Source: Coriolopsis trogii
Taxonomy: Eukaryota; Basidiomycota; Agaricomycetes; Polyporales; Polyporaceae
DNA: 64,000 bases
Direction: 5' to 3'
NCBI GenBank assembly: GCA_020543525.1
Contig: JAHYIO010000001.1
Span: 2,666,001 to 2,730,000, forward strand
The position numbers were made by a program, and so were the translations under genes. Positions 22,161 through 34,398 of this stretch are shown here, in pieces. Below the pieces are notes generated by a model. The model did not search any database. It was not told where the DNA came from and saw only the letters and a list, made by a program, of their open reading frames with translations. Every line of letters begins with the position of its first letter. Positions within the stretch are counted from its first letter, which is position 1.

Positions 22161-24498
22161 ATGGCCTCCTCCTCCTCCTCCTCACCAGAACTCTCCAACG
22201 CTGGCCCTGCATCATACCAGGAGTATGCGTCTGTACACTACACAGACCTCAGTCGAGATGAGGTTCTGGAGGACCTGTCTAGGTGCGTCCTGTATTTTAA
22301 AACTATCGACGTCCTGATCTCACTGTCATCAGTCGTTTCATCTTGAACCTCCCGGAAGAGGAGCTCGCATCAGTCGAGCGAGTTTGCTTCCAGGTCGAAC
22401 AAGCGTGCGTAACCACTCCTCTTCAGCCTCCATCTATTGCCACTCACCTGTCCGCATCACAGTCATTGGTACTACGAGGACTTCATTCGAGAGCAGAACC
22501 CCTCCAAGTTCCCATCATATTCTCTCAAGACATTTTCTGAAGCACTTTTCCACGCCTGCCCCCTACTCGCTCACTGGGCCCAGGATCACGACCGCAAGTT
22601 TGACTCCTTCATGAAGTACAAGACACGCGTACCAGTCTGTGGCGCGATCATGCTTAACGATACCTGGGACAAGGTTGGTCGCAGCACAATTACCGGAGCA
22701 CACATGGCTTACGTAAATCATCCTATCTGTAGTGTATACTCGTCAAGGGTTGGAAGTCGTCAGCAGGGTGGGGTTTTCCCAAGGGCAAAATCAACGAGCA
22801 GGAGCCCAAGCATCGATGTGCCATCCGGGAGGTGAGATTGTCACGCTAGTATCGCGTGCTGCAGCGCGCTCAGACCCGTCACTCCAGGTGCTTGAAGAGA
22901 CCGGTTACAACTTGGAGGATCAGCTCGATCCCGACAACGTTATCCAAATGTCTATCAAGGAGCAGTCGATCTCATTGTACATAGTTCCGGGAGTACCGGA
23001 AGACTTCCCGTTCCAGACGAAGACGAGGAAGGAGATCAGTGTAAGTGTGGTTCGATGGTGTGGTCGACTGTCCTTCTCATGACCCGATCAGAAAATCGCC
23101 TGGTTCCGTTTGCGCGATCTCCCAACCTGGCAGCGAAACCGCATTGCGCCTGGCAAGTTTTATCTCATTACCCCGTTCATTGGGTGAGTAACCACACGCC
23201 ACAAGCAAGAGTATCGCTGAACTCCCCCCCTCAGTCCCCTCAAGGCCTTCATCCATGATCGCAAGCCCCGCAACATACAGCGAAAAGTACACAAAGCCCT
23301 CGTGCCGAATGTCAAGGAAGACACCCAGTATTCCAGTGAAGACGATACGACGCTCAACGATCAGTGCTCCGTGGGGAACTCCCAGGAGCTGAGCTCCCAG
23401 GCGTCATCTGCTGAACCACAGACGCCCTCACCTCAGTACAGTGCTGCTCGTGTTCATGCAGCGACATTCGATGCATCCATTGGATCTTCTACCCCTGATC
23501 CCGCTCGCCAGGCCACGAACGAGAACGAGGTCCTCGCGAATCTTCTTAACGGTCTTCAACGCTCAGCAGCATCACTTGCGTTGGATGACGTCCAGAAGCC
23601 TACCGTTGCATCCGCGACGATCACTGTCGTTACTCCCGAGGCTTCTCGTCCTGCTTTGCCGCCACCGCAACCCACGGAAAGCCCTGACTGGTCCACCCAC
23701 GTTCCGGCGAAGATGGCGGTCCCTACCGATAGGCTGCCTCAAGCTCGATCTTCTCCGACTCTGCAAGCATCAACACAGGAGCGAGTAGCGATGTCTGGTT
23801 CCTCTGTGAGCTCGTCTGCAACGTCTCCCACCTTGAGGGCTGCTCCAGCTGGTGTAGGGCATGGTCGCCGGTCATCTGCCGCTACTGCCGACATCTCCCC
23901 TTACCTTCCGCACACCAGGAATATTGCAAAGGAGATGCGTTACATATCTATCCTTGAGAGTGTAGCTCAGGAGTCAGACAGAGCCACGTCCAGGATGGGT
24001 CACCGGTCTCCAATGGTCCCCCAGTCCCAGGCTGCATATGTGCCGATGCGCACGCCTACCGTGCTCCCATCGTCTCCAGCAGTCGACCAATCGGTCATCT
24101 ACTCGTCATCTCCCGCTCCTACCATGCCTCCGCAAGTGTCTCAACCTATGGCTCGTCACCCGATGTACCAGACACAAGGGGCCGAGTCTCTCATGGTTCG
24201 CCCACGGACCAGTCACGCTATCCACGGAGCTCCCTACCACTCTGGTGTGCCCCGTCAGAGCATGAACGAGCACCAGTTGCGCGCTGTCCTTCCTTTGAGC
24301 GGTTCTTGGAATGGCGCTGCTCCTCCCGCATACCTTCCTACCTACCCTGTCCCACTGCAGGCCCCAACGAGCCCTCTTCGCGCTGCCCCACCTCAGTACC
24401 CCGCACCTCATATCGCTCACAATAATGCCATCCGGGCAACCAACAACGCTCAGCTACTATCTATTCTTAACACACCGAACGCCGTATATCGGGCGTGA
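22161..24498 (+). CDS. DCP2: mRNA decapping enzyme catalytic subunit DCP2
   Basis: Nudix hydrolase that removes the 5' cap (m7GDP release) before 5'-3' mRNA decay in P-bodies. The N-terminal helical domain (LSSRFILNLPEEELASVERV, FQVEQAHWYYEDFIREQNP) would bind DCP1. The catalytic domain follows: CGAIMLNDTWDKCILVKGWK, then GWGFPKGKINEQEP. The Nudix helix reads AIREVLEETGY with the metal-binding glutamates. Box B lies in KIAWFRLRDLPTW, FYLITPFIGPLKAFI. The last large exon (from about 23240) encodes a long Pro/Ser/Gln-rich disordered tail with several short hydrophobic/leucine motifs, ending NTPNAVYRA at TAA 24496-24498. Such tails carry regulator-binding motifs in fungal DCP2. Start at ATG 22161; first introns at 22283-22332 and near 22408. 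Divergent from the TPR-MYND gene, with about 360 nt shared. Confidence 0.95.
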
Positions 24499-25219
24499 GC
24501 TAGTCATAACAGTACCGTGCCCTAGATAATGTCGATGATATTCGAGCAGTGCGCTCTGATTTCGTGTATTGATATGGTTCGTCATAGTATTGGTTCTGTC
24601 CTGTCCATCGTCGCGTATCGCATCCATATCCCCTTCCTCATTACCCATTAAAACCCCCATTTTCACGTCCTCCCCTCCCCATTCCCATCTGCTTTGGACA
24701 GTGCATTTCCTGCGACCCCTCCTCTCCTCTCATCACTCTCACTTCCACCTTGCCCCTATAGTCTCATGTGGCCGCCGTTCCTCTTGCTCCGCAATTGCCC
24801 CCGGCTTGCGTACGCTCTCTTCGACATGTACATGTTATGACTTTCGACGTGATTCGTTCTCGCTACACTCCTTGTTCCTACGTTATTGTTACCTCACTCC
24901 TCAGACTACCACGGTTGCCGTGCGCCATCCTTCTTTTGCCCACATTTACGTCGTTGTTTCCCAGTTGCCGCAGTCTCCACGTCACATCGCGTCCGTCATC
25001 TGTAGTTTTGTAGCGTAGTGCTCAAATGTCTGCTTACGTTCGCCGGCCGTCGCAATCAAATTGTTGTGTTCCCCTTGAATGAGTGTTATTGAAATATTGC
25101 GTTCGACTGGAAGTACCGCAGATCGCAGATCCCGAGCGTAAAAGAGTCATCATCAAATCGTGTGGGGGCTGTATGTGAGGTAGACCAAATGATAGATACA
25201 TGATACCGGGATGGTATGC
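24499..25219. other. Intergenic, pyrimidine-rich 3' flank
   Basis: Long C/T-rich stretch (24.6-25.0 kb) following DCP2, probably its 3' UTR. A plus-strand open frame of about 150 codons here is low-complexity and not credible as a gene. Confidence 0.45.
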
Positions 25220-27444
25220 TCATGAACGCCTGCAGATCAGATCTTCATCCCATTCATCCGAACCAATACCTTCCCGAACGACGAACATGTCGACGGGGTC
25301 ATAGATCTTCTTGATTGCTCTCAAGACGGTGGTGTGGTCCCCAAAGAAGGTCCGCGAAGGGTCCGGCTCGACGAGCGACGCCTAGAGCAGGGAGCACGCA
25401 AACAAACATCAATGTCCATACGTCCTGACCCACACTGCACCCCACGCAAGAATGAGGGGTGCTGTATATGGGGACATGGAGAGATAGGTTACGCCACTTA
25501 CCTCGTTGAAGTACGCCCCCGAGTCTGGGGCGAGAGCCCTGAGGGCAATCATGTTCTGCCTGACCCCGTCGATGAGGCCATCAATGACATCAACGGGGGT
25601 GCCTTCTGCCCAGCCTGTCGCGAAGATGGTATGTAGGAGGGCGCGCCGCCATGCCGGATTCACGCCCATAGCGTTGGGGTCCACCCGCGCCACCGCCCCG
25701 CCCGCGATCAAGCTGTGTGTGCGGCGTGCAGGAAAATATGTGTTGATTAGTTTGTGTGGCAAGTGGAATTAGCTTAGTGAGAGAGCGTGCACGAATGCCG
25801 CGGAAAGGGGCCGGGAGCATGCAAGAAGAAGTGGAGAAAAAGCGACGAACTTGAGAGATAAGCCTGTCAGGGGGAGGAGCGTCTCCGTGATGTGTTCTGG
25901 CTGAGTCTCGATGACGTCGCGGGGCAGAAGCCAGGAGCCGAGTGCACCGTTCAGGCCCGCGGTTTCCGGTAGTAGGGCAGAGGCCGTGTTGTACCAGTTG
26001 TGGAAGGAGTCGAAGGCGATCGTGGATGTCTGCTCTATCGTCAATTGGCCATCCGAGGTCGTAGCAAACTGGTGTGCGGAGGTGAAGAAGGGGCTAATGC
26101 TTTTGTTAGCTTGCAGCAGCGTGCTGTTGAACAGGATGAGAGTGAATGATAGGCCAGACTGGCCCCTGGCTGGATTGGGCCCAAAGGACGCGGACCCGCC
26201 CCATCCGGCGTCAGACAGGTTCGGCATCGCTGCGATGAAGTTGGTCAACAGATGTTGCAGTGATGTAGTTGGGGCGAGGCTATCTGTTGATGCTGAGAAC
26301 ACGGCTTCGACCAGTGGAAGATCTGAATGCGTCTGGTAGGTGACGGAAGTAACGACCCCGAAAGTGCCTCCGCCTCCGCCTCGGAGCGCGAAGAACAGGT
26401 CTGTGTTGCGATGCGCGTTCGCTATAAAGCGCGTCCCATTCGAGCTGATCATCGTGAATTCAAGAACATTGTCTACGCCTACTGACGGGTTCATCGCATG
26501 CTCGAGAATTTGCATGCCAGCGTGAATATCTCACCTAAACCGAATATCGGAGACAGGACGCTGTACCCGCCACCGAGCACCCATCCACCTGCAGCACCAA
26601 CTGTCCCGCCCGGCGACAGGCCGCCGACCAAGACCCGGTGTCTGGCATTGGCAGCTTCGTACGCTTCTTGCCACTGAACGCCGGCGCCGAGTGTAATCGC
26701 TGTTAGATAACTTGTGAGGGAGCTATCGCATTGTAGACGTAGAGGAGCGCTCGCCCTTAGTTGCCATGGCCGATTTAGGTGCCCCGGCCGGCGTAAATAC
26801 GTCGTGGAACGTGATATCTTTCATATGGTGCGTCCAAATGACGAAAGAACCTCTCGCGGTGCTGCGCCCAGAGAGGTCATGACTGCGGGCGCATCAACAG
26901 GAAGTCAGAAAGACGTTCGCGTACGGACGTGCGCGAAGTTAGTTCACCCGGTGCCCTTTACAACAACACGGAGATTGTGCGCTGCTGCGAAGGTGACAGC
27001 TGCCTGAACATCTGCATCGCTGCGCGCATCGACCCCAACGACTGGGACGCTACCCTGGCCGCAGGGTATGCCAAGGGTCGTGTTCATGAAGCAGGCGTTG
27101 GTGGTGCCGTTCTTGAACACAAACGTTTCGAAGTTCGCGCCCTGCATGGCACCTGACTGGTCAACCCGCCAAGATGCATCGCTCCACAGTCGGTGGACTG
27201 CGTCGCAGTCGCCCGAAGGGTTTGAGACCGGGTAGCAAGAAGAAGCGGGAGGTAGCGGTTTCAGGAGGGGTTGCGATAGCTGCCGTTCAAGATGCGAGAA
27301 GTCAGAAGCGCTAGGCCAGCAGGAATCGCCGAAGAGGCATCGACATCGGGAAGTTGAAGCTGCGGTGGCGCCCCGGATGGGAGTGCTGAGCATCAGGCTC
27401 TTCACGACCAGTAGAAGAAGTACTAGTAGGTCAGAGCGAGCCAT
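25220..27444 (-). CDS. Secreted FAD-linked oxidase (PCMH / berberine-bridge-like)
   Basis: Flavoprotein oxidase of the FAD-binding PCMH group, which oxidises sugars, alcohols or secondary metabolites; substrate unknown. MARSDLLVLLLLVVKSLMLS is a clear signal peptide. CRCLFGDSCWPSASDF is typical of fungal members. FAD-domain motifs are VPVVGVDARSDADVQAAVTF, then VVVKGTGHDLSGRS, whose histidine is the likely FAD-attachment residue. LGAGVQWQEAYEAANA, GGWVLGGGYSVLSP, FFALRGGGGGTFGVVTSVTY and the C-terminal YDPVDMFVVREGIGSDEW follow. Stop at 25220-25222. Many N-glycosylation sequons agree with secretion. One junction, around 26700-26790 between FTPAGAPKSA and ITLGAGVQW, does not splice cleanly with GT-AG in the right phase; this could be a non-canonical intron, a sequence error or a real frameshift. 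Start 27444 was preferred over the in-frame 27486 because the signal peptide then begins directly. Confidence 0.82.
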
Positions 27445-28268
27445 GGCAAGGCTGTCGTGGCGACGAGAAGGGGTTGGTCGTTCCAAGGCATAGGAGAAGT
27501 GAAGGTGAAGATATAGACCAGGGTTGCTTCTGACGGAGATTCAGGCCTTCATTCCGCTCCCCTTCGCAGGTCAGAAGTAGAGAACCTTCGTGGGCATAAG
27601 TGCAAGTCCATTCAGTGCGACCGTATGTTTCTGAGAGTCAGAGCGAAGATATCTGACCATTCTTGGAAGCTGATTCCACGGACGTTCCGCGCGGGTTGGC
27701 TTTAGTTTCACCGTTCTGAGAGGAAAAACGAGATGTTCCCAGATGCGCCAGGAGGAATTCGTGCAGATAGAAGACAAGTCGGCCGACAAGTTTCATGCAG
27801 GCGCGTCGCGCATGCGTGCGTCTCGCATGATCATACTATTAGATCTGCGGAAACGGCGGTTGTATGAGGTCAAAGAGGTCAATGGACGCGTGAGATGTGC
27901 ATAATTGTTTGTTCACATCGAAGTACTTGTTAGATGGTCATAAGATGCTTGCAGGTGTCGTGACGGGCTTGGGCTTCGCGAAACATGGATGGATTGTTTC
28001 GAGTAGGACGTCCGAGAAGTCTCAGGAAGTCTCTCGCGCGCTCTCCCATGTTCAAATTGTCCACGTGACAGCCGGAGATTACGTAGGCACCGGATGCACC
28101 AAGTACCCAGATACAGAAGTCTAGAGCATGCTGAAATCGCCGGCCCAGTAATCGGAGGTCCTCTTGCTCCCGTAAACTACTCCTCACTTAGTTCTTCCTT
28201 GTCCTCCCCGCTTGACTTGTATCTTTATTTGTTTCATGGACTTCTGCTGCTAAGACGACTCCTCTACC
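27445..28268. other. Divergent promoter region, FAD oxidase / PRPP synthetase
   Basis: About 820 nt between divergent starts. The part nearest PRS (28.16-28.26 kb) is a C/T-rich leader, common before fungal housekeeping genes. No supported gene; short ORFs at 27571-27789 (-) and 27897-28124 (+) lack coding character. Confidence 0.5.
27511..27515 (-). promoter_or_regulatory. TATA-like element of the FAD oxidase gene
   Basis: Minus-strand CTATATC, 67-71 nt upstream of the ATG at 27444. Positional inference. Confidence 0.4.
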
Positions 28269-29589
28269 ATGTTTACCGGAAACGGAATCAAAATATTCAC
28301 CGGTGCGTCCTTCCGCACACGCATCGATTTTTCCTCTGAGCCTCACTGTCCGCTGCTGCAGGCACGAGCCACCCTGAGCTGGCCGAGACCATCACCAGAC
28401 GGTGCATACTCATGTATACACTTGTGCGAGGGACGATGTCTTGACGGTGTTTTGCAGTCTCGGTGTTCCTCTTGCGAGAGCAGAGGTGACCAAGAGCGGG
28501 GTGGGGGAGAGCCATGTACGCATCGCGGAGTCCGTCCGCGAAGACGACGTCTACATCATTAACACCGGCTGTGGGGAGGTGAACACGTCCCTCATGGAGG
28601 TCTGCATCATGATCCACGCCTGCAAAATTGCCAGTGCGAAGCGCATCACGGCCATCCTCCCCCTCTACCCCTACGCCCGGCAGGACAAGAAGGACAAGAG
28701 CCGCGCACCCATCACTGCCAAACTCGTTGCCAACATGCTACAGAAGTCGGGTTGTGACCATGTCATTGTGAGTAGCCTCCTACCGTGCATCCACTTCCCC
28801 GGTCTTACGATCGAAATCTGTGGCGGATGTCTGGGGTGCAAAAATAGACTATGGATCTGCATGCCTCGCAAATACAAGGCTTCTTCGACGTTCCGGTGGA
28901 CAAGTGAGTATCTTTTGTTTGAGGTGTTGGCTCGGACGCTCACCGTTCATATAAATCACAGTGTATGTGAAGGTGTCTCTGTCTCTTACCAATGTTGACA
29001 TCAAACCATCCTTTGCCAGCTGTATGCGGAACCATCATCAATACAGTACATCCGTACCAACTTCAACCTGTCCGAGATTGTGATCGTTTCGCCAGATGCA
29101 GGTGGTGCCAAGCGGTACGTTTGATCTTGGGTCTTGCTCCGATGACGCTGATGCTGTCGCAGTGCAACTTCCATGGCGGACCGGCTCGGTGTCGACTTCG
29201 CGCTCTTCCACAAAGAACGGAAGAAGGCGAATGAGGTGTCACGTATGGTGCTCGTCGGTCACGTCAAAGACAAGATCGCCATCTTGGTCGACGACATGGC
29301 AGACACCTGTGGCACGCTCTGTCTCGCTGCCAAGCAGCTTGCCGAGGCAGGCGCGACTAAAGTGTACGCGATGGTCACGCATGGCATCCTGAGCGGCAAC
29401 GCGCTCAAGAACGTGGACGAGTCGGCTCTGGAGAAGCTGATTGTGACGAATACTCTGCCACAAGCGGAAAACGTCGCCCGGTGCTCGAAGATCGAGGTCA
29501 TTGACATCGGTAACGTGCTTGCAGAGGTGATCCGACGCAGTCATTATGGGGAGAGCGTGTCGAAACTCTTTGACGAGGTTCCGTACTAG
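28269..29589 (+). CDS. PRS: Ribose-phosphate pyrophosphokinase (PRPP synthetase)
   Basis: Makes phosphoribosyl pyrophosphate from ribose 5-phosphate and ATP, for purine, pyrimidine, NAD, His and Trp synthesis. Exon 1 is short ([12 protein letters not shown]). It is followed by [38 protein letters not shown] and [20 protein letters not shown]. The catalytic region is [20 protein letters not shown], and the [13 protein letters not shown] region follows. The PRPP loop reads [16 protein letters not shown], and the C-terminus is [16 protein letters not shown]. The full conserved order is present over about 320 residues, with no long insertion of the type found in some yeast PRS paralogues. The exon bearing the [23 protein letters not shown] segment is split near 28.77-28.91 kb. 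Stop TAG 29587-29589. Fungi have several PRS paralogues; which one this is I cannot tell. Confidence 0.93.
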
Positions 29590-30996
29590 AGGGAGCCGGT
29601 GGCAGATGCTGGTGTGTTGCTACGGGCACACTTGATTTACCGGGGGTGGCGTGATATAGATGCACAAAATTCTTGTACAGTGTATGGAAGCGACGCTCTA
29701 ATGACACAGCGGGTGGAGTGAAGAAGGGAGGAAGACCAAAGGAGAATTTAGCATACTTGCAAGGTTGGCGGTACAGCCTCGTGTATGTACATTGGACGGC
29801 TGGAGACGGGTCGAGACTGCCGGATGTGTCATATGAGAGCGTTAAGTTAGCGAATCGATCAAAGTTCTCATATGTCTCCAGCGTGGGGAGCTCAAAGGTG
29901 CGTAGGGCGCTGCGGGTCATCATCCGCTGATCCCGGCTGACGTTGACGGGCGTTGTCAGTGACTAGGTTGGTTTGTGAGCGGGGAGAACATTGACCGGAA
30001 AGATGGAACCGGGCGCAGCGTTGCTGATGGCGGGTTGGGCGTCGCGGGAGGCGGTGGTGACGAGGGAGGGGGAGGGTGGACGATGGTGACGACGTGTCTG
30101 AGGCGAAGTGGGACGCATCTGGAGTTCACGTCGAGAAGGAAGAAGGATGGCTAAAAAAGAAAGGTTCGATGAAGTGCAAGGCGTCCTTGTCCACGCGCAC
30201 CCCGCTTCTCGTCCCATCAAGCACTACCCAATCAGCCCATCAGACTCACAGAGTCAATGGACGCTGTGGCGTTAGCGGGGAGGCGGCCGCATCCAATGCT
30301 CCCTGCCGTGGCATCCCGAAGGCCTAACCTCGGGCAACTACCCAAAACAAATCATCCACACGGCCTCGGCGAGAGGATCGATATCAGGCATGTTTGACCG
30401 CGCCGCACCGGATATCTGTCCGCCTTGCAATGTGGACCGGTGGAGGAGAGCAATATGATTACCGAGCAATCGGTATATACGCGATCGTGGTGATTCAGGC
30501 GGCGATCTGGGAGCTGTCGCTGGGCAGACGGGAGAGAAACGCAGGCGACGAGTCCAGAAGGACGCCAGAAGGCAAGGGAAACCTGTGTAGACGACTTAGA
30601 CCACATTTTGCGCGGAGCGTGGAGAACAACCGGCAGCTGTTTCGGGACGGAAATGTCCCCGAAAAGGGAACAAGCGCGGATTGCGGGACCGATAACGCGC
30701 AAAAATAATAGCGAAAATAACGAGGTGATGATCGGCTGGCTGGTTTCTGTTTCTCGTCTTCCGCGCGAGAGAGCGTGCGAGCGCTCGGTGCTCGCTCTCT
30801 CCCTGCCATCCTCTTCCCCTCCTCGTCCTCCGCTTTCTCTTCCGTTTCCCTCCTCCCCCCGCCCCGTCATCGTCCCCGTCGCCCGCTCTCCCTCTTCCGC
30901 CCTATCATTATTGCCTCCATCCATGCGCCCTGCTCATTCTCTGCGCCGACTCTAATTTCTTCCTCATCCTCGGGCGATGCAAGTCACATCCATATC
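29590..30996. other. Intergenic region and long leader of the kinase gene
   Basis: 1.4 kb without a supported gene. The last 250 nt before the kinase ATG are strongly C/T-rich (30.79-30.96 kb), like a long 5' leader. Open frames at 30352-30924 (-) and 30608-30955 (+) lie in this biased sequence and are not credible. Confidence 0.45.
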
Positions 30997-33900
30997 ATGT
31001 ACACGAACCATGTCCACCAAGGCCATAATCAACCTCCAGTCCACCTCCACAACCCGTTCCCCCACCACATGCCCAACGGCCATTCGACCAACAACCACCA
31101 TAACCACCATAACCACCCTCCACCCCAGCAACACCATCCTACCCCCGCGAACCAGCGTCCCCAAGCGCCGATCGCGAGAGAACGCATCACGGTTCAAGCC
31201 GTGCCCTCCGTCGCCGTGCAGGATGGTCAACTCATCTATGGGGACGCCAGAAGTAGTCAGTGTCACCCTATTTTGCCTTCTCTGGCCCCTCTGACGACTC
31301 CCTGGTGCGTATTTGGTTCGCTGATCGGACCCACCCTGTTTCATAGGCTCCGCGCGATCGTACACACCGCTCAAGTTGGTCGGAGATGGATCGTTCGGCA
31401 CGGTCTGGCTATGCGATTGGCATGGGACGTTACCGCCCAATACACCCTTGTCGGCCATGCAGTGCGGTCGTGGGGCGCGGCCCGAATATGCGGGCAAGAG
31501 ACTGGTAGCCGTCAAACGCATGAAGAAGCAGTGGGAAGGGGGCTGGGACGAGTGTAAGAAGCTCAAGGAGCTCGAGGTGCGTCTCCACCTCTTATTCAAA
31601 GTGGACGGCCGATCCGAGTCTATTGCATGACAGTCGCTGCGCGCGATTCCATACCATCCCAACATCATACCCCTCTACGATTCCTTTCTCCTTCCCGACA
31701 CGAAAGAGCTCTACTTCGTCTTCGAGTCCATGGAGGGGAACCTGTATCAGCTCATCAAGACTCGGAAAGGCAAGCCTCTCGCAGGAGGCTTGGTATCCTC
31801 TATATTTCGTCAGGTCGTGTCGGGGCTCTACCACATACACGAGTCGGGCTACTTCCATCGCGACATGAAGCCCGAGAACCTTTTGGTCACCACCACCGGT
31901 TTATACGACTACCGGCCGGTGTCTCCTCTGGCTACCCCGGACTCGCCTCCCGAGAGCGACGTTGTGGTCATTGTCAAGTTGGCCGATTTTGGCCTGGCTA
32001 GGGAGACCAAGAGCAAGCCTCCTTATACAGAGTATGTGTCCACGCGATGGTACCGTGCACCTGAGGTTCTCCTCAAGAGCAGAGACTACTCCAACCCCGT
32101 TGACATGTGGGCGCTCGGCACTATCATGGCGGAACTGGTGAATCTACGACCGCTATTCCCTGGTCAGGGAGAGGTGGACCAAGTGGCGAGAATCTGTGAA
32201 CTTCTCGGGGATCCGGGCAGGGATTACGGGGTCGATGCGCGAGGGAAGCCTGTGGGAGGCGGGAAGTGGCCGAAGGGCGTCAAAATGGCTAGCGCAATGG
32301 GGTTTGCGTTCCCCGAGGTGCGCATATATTCATTCGAAGTTGCGTTTTCGACTAAAGCCGTTCCAGATTCCACCGAAGGACTTTTACTCGTTATTTGATC
32401 GTTCGGTGCCGGTCAAGCTTGTCGAGTGCATTGCTGACCTTCTCAAGTATGATCCCGAGGTGCGCTTGACGAGCAAGGAATGCCTAGAGCATCCGTATCT
32501 CTTGGAGACCACCCCACTCAACAACCCCCCTGGTCCACCTGGTCCACCTTCGACGGCGGTGCCCAATGGGCATGGTCTCCCCCAGCGTGGTTCCCAGCGC
32601 AACGGTGCTCCTTCAGCGAGATCTCTGCCATCCGTCACTCCGCGGAGTGTACCCCCATCCCACTCCCACAACTCCATTCCAGACAAGCCAGAGTTCGAGG
32701 CACATCCACCTGCCGCGACTGTCCAGATTCCAGACGCTTCTTCGTCTCACCGGAGCTCGTTTTACGACTCTCCCTCATCACGCGTGTACCCTCAAGACCC
32801 AGTTCATGCCCGGCTGTCGAATGGGATGTCTCCCGCGCGGTCCCGAACGCCCTCGGAGCAGTCAAATGGATGGCCTTCCCACACCTCCGACAGTCACTGG
32901 GATCCCATGGATGTGTCTCCACACGTCGAGATCCCACCGGAGGGTTATCCTCAGTCGATGGAAGTCCAGACGTCACCAATGCTTCGCGAGTACCCTGCCA
33001 GGCCGCACGTCGAAGACTCCATCCACGAGCACACGCACTCTAGCATCTCTCAACAACAGACGCATGGCAAACTCGGCAAGTTCAGTTTCAGCAAGAAGAC
33101 GAGTAAATGGGGCCTTGCCACGATGTTTGGCCACTCAGACAAGGGTGCCCAACATAGTCTCCCACCCGTGCAAGAGGTTCCGATCAGCTCCGCTGGATCC
33201 ACACCCTCTCTCAAGCGGACAGTGTCCTCCAGTACAGACAGTCGCTCGCTATCCGAGATGTCACCGATTCAGGAAGCCCCACCCCGTATCATCATGGACC
33301 CCAAGCAACGCAAGAAGGAGGCGGCGCGCATACAGCGGGAATCAGAAAAGCAGCGCCGGATTCTGGCAGAGAAGATGCAGAAGGAGCAGGCGCGTGCGGT
33401 GTTGGAGAAGAGCAAACGGTTCCGCGATGCGAATTCGTCGTCAGAATTCGAGTGGCGGAGCAGTTTCCCGCTCATGGCCGCTCCTCGCCCACAGAAACAG
33501 CCGGCCGCTGCTGGACCTATTCGTCAAACACATAGCCACAACCCGACCTCTGTTGAAGCCGCAGGAGGGAGTTTCGCAAGCCCTGTCGAGTCTCACCCCC
33601 GGGGCGACTGGGGCCGTGATCAACGGCTGCCGAAGGCCCGTCGCAGAGACTTCGATGATGACCATTCCATGTCCTCGACAGATCTGCCAAGCGGCGTCTC
33701 TGTCATTTCTTTCGCCACTGTGGACAGCGATCCGGGACCCGGACGCTTGCGCAACCGCCCTAGTGCATTGGGCATTAGTCGGATGACCTCCATGTCGTCA
33801 CTGGGGACCACGCTTTCCGACGAATTCTCTCCGCGGGGACGTTCGTCGACCTCGCTAGCCATGGAGCAACAATTTGCGCACGACTTCCATCTACGCGCGT

Positions 33901-34398
33901 CAGTGGACTCGTCGTCTATTTCGGACGGTGGCTCTCCGGCTGCGCCACCCATGCACATGCTCTCGCTTTCGTCGCCAATACCCTGGGCCCGAAGTGAGAA
34001 CGGAAGCCAGTCCACCATGGAGAACGGGCACGGAAACGTCGCGTCGGACGGGGAGAGGCCCACTCTGACAATACCACCACAGCCAAAGCACCCAACAGGC
34101 TTCCAGCCTCAGGGACCGATGAGCCCATATGAGCAAAGAAGCTATCCTTCGAGTCCGGGAATGGCGCCGAAGTCCGCTATCAATCCCATATTCAAAGTGG
34201 TAAGTAGAGCTCATGACCCCTACTTGTACTGTATGACTTACTTTAGAACCCATGTAGCCGCCAATATCGACGCTCAACGCGCGACCTGGCTCGCTACCCC
34301 CATTCTCGCAGCTCGAGGCCGTCGCAGAAGGCGAGTACCCTCCGTTGTCGCCCATGTCCTTCACATCACCGGACGATATCGCGAACGACTTCGGCTAG
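30997..34398 (+). CDS. Ime2/MAK-type (RCK family) CMGC protein kinase
   Basis: Ser/Thr kinase related to yeast Ime2 and animal MAK/ICK, which act in meiosis, morphogenesis or ciliary control. Five exons (30997-31252, 31347-31576, 31634-32317, 32367-34199, 34258-34398) give 1047 residues. The N-terminus is His/Asn/Pro-rich (HSTNNHHNHHNHPPPQQHHP). Kinase motifs: LVGDGSFGTVWL (P-loop), RLVAVKRMKK (ATP lysine), FHRDMKPENLLV (catalytic loop), KLADFGLARE (DFG), TEYVSTRWYRAPEVLL (activation loop with T-E-Y). An insert lies between the P-loop and the lysine (residues around 115-130) and another after the HRD loop. After about residue 430 there is a roughly 600-residue disordered Ser/Pro-rich tail with a basic coiled segment (RKKEAARIQRESEKQRRIL). 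The final exon ends MSFTSPDDIANDFG. Ortholog candidates are Ustilago Crk1-like or S. pombe Pit1/Mde3-like kinases; this is inference. Confidence 0.88.

Noticed and set aside
30352..30955. Minus 190-codon and plus 115-codon frames before the kinase
   Set aside because: They lie in the C/T-rich leader of the kinase gene, where stops are rare by composition; no family match or splice structure.
33441..34364. Several minus-strand frames opposite the kinase tail
   Set aside because: Antisense of a 611-codon uninterrupted kinase exon; no independent evidence.
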